Assembly: GCA_029216955.1 (NCBI GenBank)
Contig: JANAVB010006998.1
Coordinates: forward strand, 2,036,692 to 2,100,691
Source of the DNA: Iris pallida
Lineage: Eukaryota > Streptophyta > Magnoliopsida > Asparagales > Iridaceae
Direction: 5' to 3'
DNA: 64,000 bases
The position numbers and the translations under genes were made by a program. Below the pieces are notes generated by a model. The model did no database searches. It was not told where the DNA came from and worked only from the letters and a program-made list of their open reading frames with translations. Of this stretch, positions 51,001-62,559 are shown piece after piece (position 1 is the first letter of the stretch; every line of letters begins with the position of its first letter).

Positions 51001-52600
51001 CCTCTTTTCGGAGGGATTTGTCGAAGCGAGTCTCCCTCGGCCTAGGCTTGTCGGTCGTCGGAGGCTGAGCCGGTCCCGGAGCATCAGTTGTAGTGGGTTG
51101 ATGGTTTTCAGCTGGATTGTCAACCACAGGTTGGGATTGCGCTCCGGACCGTGTGACGACGGCTGTAGCTTCCTCATTGTCTGCCGAGATTGTGTGGCAG
51201 GTCCTGACTTTTCCACTTTTCTTCTTGTCGGTGGAAGATGGTATGGGCCGAGTCACTTCTGACACCAAGTCTGAATGGATCCACATGACCTCCCCTCGTG
51301 ATGTGGTAAGGGGTACTAGACAGACAGCCTGATCTCGGGGAGGTGGAAGATTGGTAATCTCTATTATCGCTAAAGGGACAGGGACCACCCCGTCTTGAGT
51401 CTCCGTCGGAGGGAAGCTGCCGAATTGTACGGACACCATATTGGCCGCCACCGTTACCTCTTCGAAATCGATGGCCAGAGCATTTGAGTCGATGAGGTTT
51501 TGGATGTACCGTTTCAACTGGTAGCAATCGTGTGTAGGATGATGAACATAGCGATGATAATGGCAGTACTTTGGATTCTCCATCTCTGCCGGCCGCGGTT
51601 CCTGTCTTGGTGGAGGAAGCTGAATTCTGTCCCCTTGTATGAGCATGTCCAAGATGGGCTTGACGTGACCGTCTTCGAAGGAGTAAGTGATTTGCGGCCA
51701 TTGTTTGTCTGCTGGCTTCGGCTCAGGTTTTTGTGCTGTATCGGCCACCATAGCCTGCTTTCTTTTGCTATCCCGATTGTTGGAGGGGCTACCCCCATTA
51801 TCGTTGTTGGGATGCTTGCCCTTGTTTTCTCCTTCCGAGATGTGCAATCCCAGTTGGCGAGCCTTCTTCAGTCGTTCTTCGGTGCTTGTGGCGCTGATGA
51901 TGAACGTCTTCCAATCTTTGAATTGACTTTCGCCCATCCAGAGACTGATCGTTGGAAGCAGTCTCTTTTGGCAAATTTCAATTAAAGAAGAATCTGGATT
52001 TCCGGAGGACAGCTTCATGGTGGTTTGGCGGAACCGCTCAATGTAGTTCCTTGTCAGCTCCTTCTCCCCTTGGACGACGTCCATGAGGATGGACATGGTG
52101 ACATCCTGTCATACTTCGTAGAATCTCTCCAAGAACATGCGCTTGAAGCCGGCGAAGGAGTGGATGCAGTTGTCCGGCAGATTGTGATACCAGTCGAAGG
52201 TGACTCCTTCCAATGCCCCAATGAATAATCGCGTGAGGATAACATCATCATGGGGCAGATGGTCGATGGTGACCTCGAAGTAAGTGAGGTACCGACTTGT
52301 TGAGGTCTTGCCATCATATGGGTTGATATTGAACGGCTTATATCTTGGTGGGAATGGAACATCCCTCCATTCAGCAGGGTATGGTTGCCGAATTCTGAGG
52401 TCTTGAGCGTTTTCTCGGGCATGGAACATGGCTCGGAGCTCCTGAACCTCTCTTCTTACTTCTCGGGCCTCATCTGTCGCGGTAGGGGCTGTTATTTCGG
52501 GAGGATTGTTGCCCGGGTTCGGTGCCGCCGAATTCGAATCCGCATTGACCGCGGGACTCGCACTTTTTTGGCCAGGCATCCCTCCTTGTAGAGTTGGAAG
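51001..52600 (-). pseudogene. C1 gag
   Basis: The capsid-like domain reads LRIRQPYPAEWRDVPF, YFEVTIDHLPHDD, DWYHNLPDNCIHSF and FLERFYE before a TGA at 52109, then NYIERFRQTTMKL. The finger YCHYHRYVHHPTHDC lies near 51550, followed by MWIHSDL and a KSGKVRTCHT linker. Apart from the stop it stays in one frame from 53290 to 49568. Confidence 0.82.
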
Positions 52601-54347
52601 GGCTGCTTTAATCTCGTCTACAGACTTGACCAAAGTAAGTAATATGGCTTCGAGATTGTCGATGCGCTGGCGATCACTGGAACCACTTTGATTGCTGTCT
52701 GTCATGAACACCGTCCTTGTATGATGAGAAACGGAAGGGACGGTGGGAGATGTATCCTCCGAGTCATATCCATGTACCGTGAAGTCATCGGGATATGTAG
52801 GAATATTCTCTTCTGGTTCGGACTCGGAAGGAACAGTACCCCCAGCTTCAGAGTTTGCTTCGTCTTGAGAGTCATGGATGTCCTCGGGGACATCAGCGTC
52901 TGTTGTACCTGATAGAAGAGTTGTTTCCCCGGGCTCGTCTCCTTGAAACATCGGATTGTTGTGGATGTTCGGAGGACTGCTACCCTCAACCCCCAGCGAT
53001 GTGGATGATGAATTTCCCACTGCAGTAGATTTCGTCTTTGAACGGATGTGTTGGAATACTCCGGTGGAGGACAACCGTTTAGATGACAGTTTCTTAGCTG
53101 TAGTGGTCGATATCTTGAGGCTGGAGGCTTGTCTTATTCCTTCTTCCCTCGACGGGGATTTTTTGAGTAGAATTGCAGGAGACAACAGGAGGTGTCTCGT
53201 CCTCTGAGCTCGGATGCTGTAGTCTTTGGAAGACTGACGACCGATCTTTACAACAGTAGTTGACAATAATTTGGGTGCAGTGATGTCCAAGTGAGGACTC
53301 TTTGCATGCCGAGGCTCCTTCTCTTTCCTTGCGCTTGTGGAGGATCACCGCACGCAGGTCAGAGGAACCACTCTGTCCGTTCGCCGCCGGGGGCTGGACT
53401 CAAGCGGTTCTATACAACTTCCCATCAGAGGCCCGTGTGATAGTCAACGGGACGCCCCGATAGTCAGGGGTTGGGACAGCTGACTGGGCTTGATGAGCCC
53501 GCGCTGTCCTAGACTTCTTCTTTTTAGCGCTTGCGGGTGCGTACTAAGAAGAGTCTAAGTTGAATACCACAGAGTCTGGCTTATCATCCAGAGAACTATC
53601 AGGGTCAGGACCGTATGAGAGACGGTTGAAGACTGATCGAGAGGAGCGTAGAATAGACGCTATGCGGCTAGGATTGAAAACCGTGCAGGCTGTCTACATA
53701 CGGTTATCTTCTGCTGTCGGATGACTTATTTTTGTGCAGCTAGGAGTCACGACCGTGCAGGCTGGCCGCATGCGGTTGGCAATTGTGGCCGCATGGGTTT
53801 TCTGCAAGCGATTGACTTCCATAGCCGCATGAGTTTCATCCATGTGGTTGGCAACTGTAGCCGCATAAGCTATGCGGCTGACAGATGTGACCGCATGAGT
53901 TTTCTTCATGCGGCTAGCGGATGTGGCCGCATGAGCTTTTTCCATGCGGCTAGGACCCTTATGTGGCTCAGATCGCGTAGAGTTCCTCTTTGCCCCTGCA
54001 AGTCCAGCATCATAGTATTTTCTTCTGCCGGACTTGGGGACAGTAGAGTTGTCTACGGTCTGAAGTAGGGCCACAGGAGAGTCTTGCTCGCCGTCTTGAA
54101 CTACAGAGGGTATCTCTGCAAGTGCTTCAGTAGGAATGAAGGATCGGGGTCTCCACTCCTTGCGTGCCTTCTTCGTACGGGCTCGCTTCTGGACCGGGCC
54201 AGCGCTCTTGTCGGAGTGCATTTCTTCGAACGCCTGTGGGTCGAACCGGGCGACCATCTTCTGTTGTATGGAGCCAAGCTTGGCTGCATCCGATTGCGCC
54301 ACCAACTCCTCAGCCCTGAAGAAGTTGGTCCCCAGCAGATTCGCCAT
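52601..54347 (-). pseudogene. C1 ORF1-like extension of gag
   Basis: It starts MANLLGTNF on the primer site (an alternative in-frame ATG lies 12 bases upstream in the LTR end). The first ~220 residues include repeats of the type NRM..THAA, encoded by GCCGCATG words in both orientations (53730-53960). A stop at 53694 and a decayed stretch follow to about 53350, then DLRAVILHKRK, a His-Cys cluster (GHHCTQIIVNYCC), SVFQRL, acidic Ser/Glu-rich sequence and a heptad segment RQRIDNLEAILLTLVKSV joined in frame to gag. Confidence 0.7.
54328..54346 (-). other. Primer-binding site of C1, overlapping the gag start
   Basis: The minus strand reads TGGCGAATCTGCTGGGGAC, one base different from A and B. It is two bases from the LTR end; the ATG is at 54347-54345. 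Confidence 0.75.
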
Positions 54348-54349
54348 CG

Positions 54350-54675
54350 TGTTTGCCATAAAATATAAAAGAACAGAACAATTATCGGAGGACCGGACTT
54401 TTACTTCACGTTACAAACTCGCTTGTACAAAGAAAGCCTAGGGACAAAAACCTAGGTACAGCAGTCTAAGTACAATTGTTTATTTTAGATTCTGGAGGGT
54501 GACGATAGATGCTCGGGAAGACGACGGTAGCCTTGCCTTACTCCTTGGACGATCGGTATGCAGCCTTGGCTCCTGTGAAGAGATGGTTGGCGTTGATGAA
54601 GAAATGCTCTTCTTGCTCTTCCTCTATTACTCTTCTGGCTTCTCTCTCTCTCTGTGTATTTTTCTCTCTGATTAT
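54350..54675 (-). repeat. Truncated 5' LTR of C1 (R-U5 end)
   Basis: 326 bp matching 54676-55001 and 42738-43063. It ends at ATTAT exactly where a second complete LTR begins with TGTTTGCC. The simplest reading is that C2 inserted here and displaced the rest. Confidence 0.8.
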
Positions 54676-56158
54676 TGTTTGCCATGAAATATAAAAGAAC
54701 AGAACAATTATCGGAGGACCGAACTTTTACTTCACGTTACAAACTCGCTTGTACAAAGAAAGCCTAGGGACGAAAACCTAGGTACAGCAGTCTAAGTACA
54801 ATTGTTTATTTTAGATTCTGGGGGGTGACGATAGAGGCTCGGAAAGGCGACGGTAGCCCTGCCTTACTCCTTGGACGATCGGTATGCAGCCCTGGCTTCC
54901 TGTAAAAAGATGGTAGGCGTTGACGAAGAAATGCTCTTCTTGCTCCTCTGTTGCTCTTTTGGCTTTTCTCTCTCTCTGTGTATTCTTTCTTCTTGACTAT
55001 TGGGGGGGGGTCTCTCTGTATATACGTATTTTTCTCTCTGAAATTGTATATCTTACAAGGGAATGGCACCTTGCTATTTATAATAGTGGGATGTGATCAT
55101 TAGGGTTGCCAATGATTAGCTTTTGGAGATGGCGGCGGCTTGGAGATTGGTCCATCTTGGCCATTCGTTTTAATTATGATGAATCTGGGCCATTACGTGT
55201 AGATTGCACCAAATCCCATGAGCAATTAATGTTGATTGGAATAAATCTTCCTTATACTGATCTTCTGATATCTGGGAATAAATCAGATCTTATTCTTCTG
55301 CCACGTGTCCCAGATCTATTGGGATCTGACCCAATCTTTAATGGCAGCCAATCTGAGAAAAGAATCGGTTTAGGACATGTGTCCTAAGAGCTGCTGGAGA
55401 GAATCTGGACCGCATGAATAGTGAGCCGCATATGAATATACGCCCACGTGTCAGGGCTGTATGGGCAGTAGCCTTTATTTGAATCCTCTAACCACAGAGG
55501 AGTAATCCTTGTGGGCCGCATAGGTATATATCCGCCTGGGCCGCATGGATATGATCTTCTTGAACCGCATGAGAAGTCCTCGCTCGAGCCGCATGAGGCT
55601 TTCACGGCCTGAGCCGCATAGGATGGATTTACTCCTGAACCGCATGGGAAGTCCTTTGCTCGAGCCGCATGAGGCTCCTATGGCCTGAGCCGCATAGGAT
55701 GGATTCACTTCTGAGCCGCATGGGAAGTCCTTTGCTCGAGCCGCATGAGGCTCCTATGGCCTGAGCCGCATAGGATTTATTCTGAGCCGCATGAGAAGCG
55801 AGCCGCATACGAATGCCCGCATGGCAAGGCCACGTGGCATTTTCATGGCTCTCGGGGGATTTGTGCCAGAGATTTCTTTCCTCTTCCCTAGAGATTCATC
55901 ATTATGGCAGAGCCATAATTACCTGCCTTTGGTGTCAGGGCTGTCAACTTTTCAGAGGGGTCAGCCGTCATAGCAATTAATACAGCGTGGGTAGAGGGGA
56001 GCACTATCAGGCCACGTGTCTTCTGAGCCGCATAGAATGCTTCGGGCCGCATAGCTCCTTGTGCCGCATGATGCCCCGAGCCGCATGGGCTTTCGGAGCC
56101 GCATGGGTCTTTCCTGGCCGCATGAGTCATTTTCTTTAGTATTTTCCATGCTTCTACA
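54676..56158 (-). repeat. 3' LTR of element C2
   Basis: 1,483 bp, TGTTTGCC to CTTCTACA on the plus strand, followed directly by the PPT. About 22 GAGCCGCATG-type words lie in 55409-56130, nearly all in the same orientation. TATA on the minus strand is at 55074-55082. Confidence 0.88.
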
Positions 56159-56174
56159 GGACCCCCTTCAAAGT
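56159..56174 (-). other. Polypurine tract of C2
   Basis: The minus strand reads CTTTGAAGGGGGTCC next to the LTR, nearly identical to C1. Confidence 0.7.
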
Positions 56175-56434
56175 TTTCAATTTTTAAAATTGAAATACTT
56201 TGAATAAGAAGCATGGCCAGGTTCCTCTAGCCGCATATGGAACCCTGACCGCATAGAGATCTTGGCCGCATAGATTGTTCAGCGGCATAACTTCTCGCCA
56301 CGCCATTATGTCATGCATGCAAACCTTTTTGGGGCAGGATCCTAGGAGTTTCTGACCTCTAATTAACTAGTCCGTATCGATAGCCGAAGAGTCGACTACT
56401 TTGTACGAAGCGTCGGTCTTGGTCCCCCTTTCTC

Positions 56435-56441
56435 TATAAAT
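56435..56441 (+). promoter_or_regulatory. TATA box of the C2 antisense gene
   Basis: TCTATAAATGG lies on the plus strand, opposite to the element, about 87 bases before the ATG at 56528. Confidence 0.55.
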
Positions 56442-56527
56442 GGAAGGGTATTTAGAAGGATTTCTCTCTTAGACTCTTTCTGATTAAGATTTCTGTCTTG
56501 CTTTCTTCTTTCAACTGACAGATAACG

Positions 56528-57161
56528 ATGGCACCTAGGGCTTCCAAGACAGTGAAGAAGGTTGTGGCTAGGAGCAGGAAGTCGGCTTCGTCTTCAATTG
56601 CCGCACCCCCCGTTCGTCTTGACGTTCATGTTGTCGTCGAAGGTAAGGACTGTACGGAAGATTGGGTGCTCTGAAACCCTAAAAGATGCTGCTCTGCTGC
56701 ATTGCTTCGTGCATAATTATTTTGATGCGAGCTTTTTAGCTTACGTGGTCCGCATACACGTCCTATGAGCCGCATGGAATATATTCCATGCCCAAGCCGC
56801 ATAAGAGTTGTCTTTAAACGAGCCGCATGAACACTTCTGAATATCTTCTGACTGTTTTCATCATTTCTCATCACTTTTTTTTCGTCTTTTGGTTCTTATA
56901 GTGTCTCCCCCGAGTGCTGATATTGCAGTGGTAGAGGATCCGTCGCTCCCTGGCGTCAATCAGGGGCCTTCCTCTGTTAAGGAGGAGATAATGAAAGAAG
57001 AATCGGAGCCTGAGAGGGACGACATCCTCCCCACTGTCGAGACTGCTGAGGGTGACACCACTGGGAATCCTGATTCTCCCATTCTGGACGAGGATCTTCC
57101 TCAGTTACATCCTTCATACGTAATGTGGTTGAAGGAGTTGTATACGTATTTCTGTAACTAG
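56528..57161 (+). CDS. Two-exon antisense gene of element C2, unknown function
   Basis: Exon 1 is 56528-56642 (MAPRASKTVKKVVARSRKS start) with donor AAG/GTAAGG. The intron is 56643-56901, ending TTCTTATAG. Exon 2 is 56902-57161. The exons total 375 nt, giving an open 124-residue product in phase 1. The N-terminus is strongly basic and could be a nuclear localisation signal; the rest is acidic (EEIMKEESEPERDD) and Pro/Ser-rich. Exon 1 length (115 nt), intron phase and TATA placement parallel the antisense gene of B (112 nt, phase 1), but the mobile domain is missing, so it may be a shortened relative. The intron carries GCCGCATG words. Confidence 0.5.
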
Positions 57162-57599
57162 GGTTTGAGGTGTCCTATTTGTAATGAAGAACTTTCCTGT
57201 AACCGTGTGGATGTAACTAATTTCTGGCTGAATGGAATATATATTTGCTTCACACTTTTGCTTTGTAATAATCCTTTTATCGGGTCATTTTGCGTGGACC
57301 CATTGTCCCTGACGTACCCTGGTTTTGGATACGGACAATAAGTTTAAAAGAAAGGAACCAATCATACTGACTAGAGGTACTGAGGACATGGTGAGCATGA
57401 GGGTCTCTTTGACAGGGGGGTACATAGAATAACTCAGAGGTAATAAGGACATGGAAGTTCTATGTAGGGGTGATTTATTTTTGGCAGAAGTGGGACGACT
57501 CAGAGGTAATGAGGACATGCCTGTCTTGGAAGTTTGCGGACCCGTTACCTTTGTTGTGCACTGGGAGTGCAGGTATTAGATCATGAGGGAGGATCTCTT
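57162..57599. other. C2 3' region, dispersed GAGGTAATGAGGACATGG units
   Basis: Non-coding. It contains a TGGACCCATTGTCCCTGACG-type block and three GAGGTA..GAGGACATG units also seen in C1. Confidence 0.5.
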
Positions 57600-58140
57600 G
57601 TAGGAAGAAAGTTCAGCGGTATGGTTATACATGACTTTCTTTCAAAAGAGCGACCAGGATGTAAGTTCAGGGGTACCGATGGGTACATAACTCGACAATG
57701 TTGGAATCAAAGTGTAAGTTTAGAGGTACCAGCAGGTACATGACTTGGAAGTTTGGAATATCTTTGTGGAAGAAGGGCATGAGTTCAGCGGTACACGCGG
57801 GTACGTGACTCGAAAATTTAGAACATGGTGAGTGTGAGTTCAGTGGTACCAGCGGGTACGTGACTCGAAAATCTGACAGTTCATGGAGTGAGTTCAGTGG
57901 TACCAGCAGGTACGTGACTCGATATTCTGGAAAACTATGAGGGTGAGTTCAGTGGTATCAGCGGATACATGACTCGAGAATCTGAAAAACTATGAGGGTG
58001 AGTTCAGTGGTATCAGCGGATGCATGACTCGAGAATCTGGAAAACTATGAGGGTGAGTTCAGTGGTATCAGCGGATACATGACTCGATAATCTGGAAATT
58101 TATGGAGCGAGTTCAGTGGTACCAGCGGGTACGTGACTCA
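57600..58140. repeat. Minisatellite with GTTCAGTGGTACCAGCGGGT core (C2)
   Basis: About nine units of roughly 55-60 bp, homologous to the four-unit array in C1 at 45486. Several units share the variant TATCAGCGGATACATGACTC, indicating recent local expansion. Confidence 0.82.
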
Positions 58141-58159
58141 AAAATCTGGAAAATGTTGT

Positions 58160-59956
58160 TTAAACATAGTATTTCTTCAGGAACTTGCCGTTGACGGGCA
58201 ACATGAGCAAGTCTCCATTTTATTTTGTGAGGCGGTAAGCACCATTGGAGAATACTGTCTCTATGATAAATGGACCTTCCCACTTTGGCTGGAACTTGCC
58301 GACGGTCTTGTGAGTCATAACCATCGGCCTCCGGACTGCCAGAACAAGATCACCCACTCGAAAAGTTCTGATTTTGACCTTCTTGTTGAAGGCTCCTGAG
58401 ATGCGTGCTTGGTATAGCTCGATCCTTTGCTGAGCTAGGAGGCGCTTTTCATCTAAGGCCTCTAACTCTTGCAGTCGACGTCGGTAGTTGTCATCCGTTG
58501 TCAATTGATAAGTGAGGGCGACGCGGAGTGAGGGTATTTGAGTTTCTAACGGGAGAACCGCTTCACTCCCGTACACCAGGAAGAATGGTGTATTCCCGGT
58601 GGCTGTTCGAACTGTGGTGCGATAAGCCCATAAGCATTCACCGAGCTTCTCGTTCCAATCGCGCTTGTTGGAAGAGACGAACTTCTTGAGGAGTTTGATG
58701 ATCGTTTTGTTGAACGCCTCTGCTAACTCGTTTGCTGTTGGGTTGTACGGCGTCGAAGCGATATTCTGAATACGATGTTTATCGCAAAACCGATAGAATG
58801 CGTGGCTTACAAACTGCGGGCCATTATCATGGATGATCCTTCGGGGCAGTCCAAAGCGGTAGATGACGTGATGCTTAAGGAAGCTAATCACGTTCGAAGT
58901 CTTGACTTTTGCGAGAGGGACAGCTTCCGCCCACTTGGAGAAGTAATTCGTGATCGCAAGTATGAAGCAATGTCCTCAGGAGGAAGGTGGGGTGATTGGA
59001 CCAATGATATCCATTCCCCATGCTTTGAATGGCCAGGACGCCACCGTCGGATGTAGAAATTCGGATGGTTGATGAATGAAGTCCGCGTGGACTTGGCAAG
59101 ATTTGCACTTTCTAGCATAATCGATCGCATCTGCCACCATTGTGGGCTAATAGTAGCCCATTCGGCGAAGACGATCTTATAGTTTTGGGCCGGGTTGGTG
59201 GGCCCCACAGACACCGTCATGAGCTTCTCGTACTGCTTCTTTGGCTTCTGTGTTGGACAGACACCGAAGTAATAATCCGTCGTAAGAGCGGCGATACAGC
59301 ATCTTCGTCTATGTATCGTAGAAGAATCTGAGAGAACGCCTTCTGATGGAAGTGGCTTCCTTTGGGTTCTCGGGCAGGATGTCGTAGACGACGAAGTCGA
59401 TGAATGGTTGTCTCCAATCTGGGGCGTCATCGATCGTCTGTGCGGAATAACTTGCCACGAATTGCACATTGTTTTTAGGACAGACCAGTTCATGGCCTAT
59501 CACTTCCACTGATTGGCGGTCATAATTCGGAACTGCTAGGGAAGCGGCAAGACCGGCTAAGGCATCTGCTTCGATGTTTCGGAGTCTGGGGACATGTTCG
59601 ATGAAGAACCCCTCAAATAACGAGATGATATCGATCGCTATTTGGTGATAAGGGATCATGTCTTCGTGACGGACTTCGTACGAACCCCGGATCTGATTGA
59701 CGATTAGTTGGGAATCGCCGTATGCTTCAAGGTATTCTACCCCCAGCTCTCTTGCAAGTTGGAGGCCAATGACTAGAGCGTTGTACTCGGCCACATTGTT
59801 AGAGCAGGGTTCTGTGAGGGAATAGGCACGGTTGATCACCAATCCGGAAGGGGAGACCAGCACTACCCTAACTCCGACGACTATATTGCCTTTAGGTCCG
59901 GTCCTTGAAGCACCGTCAAAGAACATTCGCCATATAGCCTCGTGAGAGGTTGCACG
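58160..59956 (-). pseudogene. C2 integrase and RNase H, truncated by element D
   Basis: Integrase core reads HDNGPQFVSHAF and NELAEAFNKTI, then KWEGPFII, and ends KKYYV at 58160; a TAA at 58220 and a TAG in YYWP disable it. Upstream, the second RNase H is fully open (59926-59309) with MFFDGASRTGPKG, NVAEYNALVIGLQLA, LIVNQIRG and ADALAGLAASLA. The stop after GPKL between RNase H and integrase is shared with C1 and B. Confidence 0.85.
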
Positions 59957-60899
59957 TGTAACACCCTGTTTTCTAAAATTGGGGATTTTTGAAAATTTAT
60001 TATTTCCTATTGTTTATTAATGGTATTTTAGTCATGGTATGATTTTCTGGTGATTTTAATTAAGTTAAACCATTTCTAAAGTCATGCTAAGTCATGACTT
60101 GTGACTTTGTTAGTAAACCTTAGTGTAAACCCTAGTTTCTCTAACCTAGAAGTTGCCATGACCATGAGAGCTTGACCATAGGCTTAGAATATCATTTTAG
60201 TGATTTTTAGCTATAGGAGTATTTTGGTAATTTTTAGGATTTATTTGGAATTTAGTGGGATTAGTGAGATTTTACTATTCATGGACTTTTGATTAGTGAC
60301 TTGATAATCCCTAACTTAGATTACCCTAATCTATAGGTTAACCCCTAACATAGAATGACTAAGGATAGATATTATCATTGGGTCAAAGTATTAGAAATAT
60401 CTAAATCACCTTTTAGGATATTTTCCTAAAATTTCTCAAAATATCAAGACTTTGGCAACAAAGTCTATGCCTTAGCCTAGAAGTCTTGAACCCTTGAACC
60501 CACCACCTTGCCATGGTGTGGCCGGCCAAGCACACCCCCTTGCCCCTCTCTCCTATATAGTTAGCACTTAGAATCATTCCCATGGTTTCATGAAAAACCA
60601 ATTCACAAGAAAAACCTAAAAACCCTTCCACTCTTTTGACCATAACTTTCCCATTTCTCAAGCTTTGAACCTCTAGTTTTCTCCATTAGGTCACCTACAA
60701 TCTAAGGGAGCCTAGGGAAGTGTGCTACTCAAGTTTCACCAAGGAAGGACAAGTTGGGCTTTGAGGCTAATCACCCTCATTTAGTAAAAATTCAAGATCT
60801 TGCACACATAGAGGTAAATATATCCAAACCTAGTCTAATTCCTGTTTTTCTTTCATGAATGCATTCATATAGGGATAACAATACTGTGGGTAAAGTTTG

Positions 60900-61760
60900 G
60901 TAGGATTTAGGATTGATTTGGTGTCCGTATCGGACACGTATCCTATTTGAAATTTAATATATTTGTGTTCTGTCATAGTGTAAATTACTCACTGTTTTCC
61001 AAATCTTTTTGAACCAAAATCTAGCCTAGACCTAGCTAACCCTAACCTCTAGTGACTGAGCACGAGTTGTGTCCTTTTTCGTGTCCAAATCGGACACGAA
61101 CTCACGGGAACTGCACTGTACTACACTGCACTGCACTGCACACTGTCACATTTTGTGTCCTGCTACCCGACACTAATAACTCACTGGACACGCCACGTGG
61201 ACACGCCAAAATTGGCATAGAGCACGGGGCACTGACTGACAGGTCATCCCCAAAGTTTGGGATGACCTCGTGTCGTGTCAGACACGGAATCGTCCCCGCA
61301 AGGGACGTGCACTGCACTGTACAGCCGTGAAAACGGCTCTGACACGGGTCTCGTGTCCCATGTACACGAGTCGTGTACACGTGTCAGGGTGACACATGTG
61401 TAGAGGAACCTAGGGCGAACCCCAGGACACGAGCACGAGATGTGTCGTGTCCTGTGTTGCGTACACGAGACGCGTGCATCACTGTACGACGCGGTCTGAA
61501 ACCACGTATTTCCCTCTCTGATACGCGTGTCGTGTCCCCTCTACACGACACGTGGACACAGTGTAGGGTGTTGGACACGTACCCTACCCCTAGGTGAACA
61601 TTCGTGCACGTGCACGAGACACGAGAGTGTCTGTGTCGTGTCCTAGGGTGAGTTGCACGCGTGCACGATACTGTGTGTGTGCGTGTGTATCAGTTTTACC
61701 CGATTGGGTTTTGTGAGTCGTGGACACGTCAAAATGTGTCGTGGTATCGTGTCAGGCCCC
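60900..61760. repeat. Block of CGTGTCC/GGACACG words in element D
   Basis: Dozens of GACACG, CGTGTC and TACACGA words in both orientations, making many short dyads. The frames that cross the block on both strands are by-products. Confidence 0.75.
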
Positions 61761-62165
61761 CTAGACACTAGAGGGCACCTAGGGGCTCAGTTACCAACCC
61801 TTCGAATCGAGCCTTAGCTCGGTTTTGTATGAGAAATCAAGTTTACCTATATTTACCTAAACAGTCCAATTTTCCAGTTTTGTATTATTTTCCAGTTTTG
61901 TAAAGATGAATTTCAAACTCAATTTTGATATAAATTATACATTGTATTAGTGTATTTTAGAATGTATATGTGTAGTATATATGTATGTGTGAGTGTGGGT
62001 GAAATTTAGGGGTATTTGGTTGTGTGTAGGTGTAGTTATATGTATATACATATATATGTATATATGTATTCTGTTATGTGTGTGTTGGGGGTGTGGTTCC
62101 AGGTTCTGAAACCCCCCCCTGTCTGTGATTCACTGTCTCACTCTCTCTCTCTTTCCTCTCTCTAT

Positions 62166-62203
62166 ATATATGATTATATATATATATATATATATATAAG
62201 TTT

Positions 62204-62238
<35 letters not shown>

Positions 62239-62240
62239 AT
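62166..62240. repeat. AT-rich microsatellite
   Basis: Runs of TATA repeats with interruptions by TGAT and AGTTTG. Confidence 0.8.
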
Positions 62241-62386
62241 ATATATTGTATTAGATATATACATAGTGTTATTTTATATATATATATGTGTGGGGTTGGG
62301 TATTATATATAGTGTATTAAAAGTATATGGGTTTGTATTGATATTGGGTGGTGATAGATAGTGTGTACCTATATATATAGATATAG

Positions 62387-62387
<1 letters not shown>

Positions 62388-62460
<73 letters not shown>
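62388..62460. repeat. AT dinucleotide microsatellite
   Basis: An uninterrupted AT run of about 73 bp. Confidence 0.9.
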
Positions 62461-62462
<2 letters not shown>

Positions 62463-62559
62463 CTCCTAGTTATAGGTTTATATGAAAACCCCATCACTAG
62501 CCTATGGCTTGGGGGCTAACTCAATTTGACCTAATGGCCCAAAACCCAACTTGTTAACC

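Larger units (their letters stand above)
42738..54675 (-). mobile_element. Element C1: Ty3/gypsy Tat-lineage retrotransposon
   Basis: Minus-strand element with 3' LTR (42738-44222), PPT, 3' region with minisatellites, integrase, RNase H domains, RT, protease, gag, ORF1-like extension, primer site and the first 326 bp of its 5' LTR (54350-54675). The rest of that LTR appears displaced by element C2. It is inserted into the copia element with expected target CTACA. The protein order and motifs match B, but the dispersed word differs (GAGCCGCATG). Stops, two compensating frameshifts and a mutated RT active site make it inactive. Confidence 0.87.
54676..59956 (-). mobile_element. Element C2: second Tat-lineage copy, 3' part
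   Basis: Minus-strand copy of the C family with complete 3' LTR (54676-56158), PPT, an antisense gene, tandem repeats, integrase and RNase H. It is cut at 59956 by element D. Its position inside the C1 LTR predicts that its 5' LTR, an ATTAT duplication and the missing part of the C1 LTR lie to the right of D. Confidence 0.8.

Noticed and set aside
49906..53348. Plus-strand and alternate minus-strand frames over C1 gag-protease
   Set aside because: They are shadows of the single minus-strand gag-pol frame, which carries all recognisable motifs.
54350..56158. Simple 1.8-kb LTR with an internal 326-bp tandem duplication
   Set aside because: The second copy starts exactly at the LTR terminus TGTTTGCC, and the far end abuts a PPT, so an inserted second element explains it better.
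61052..61597. Overlapping frames on both strands in element D
   Set aside because: They follow the CGTGTCC word block; the peptide text is only the translated repeat.
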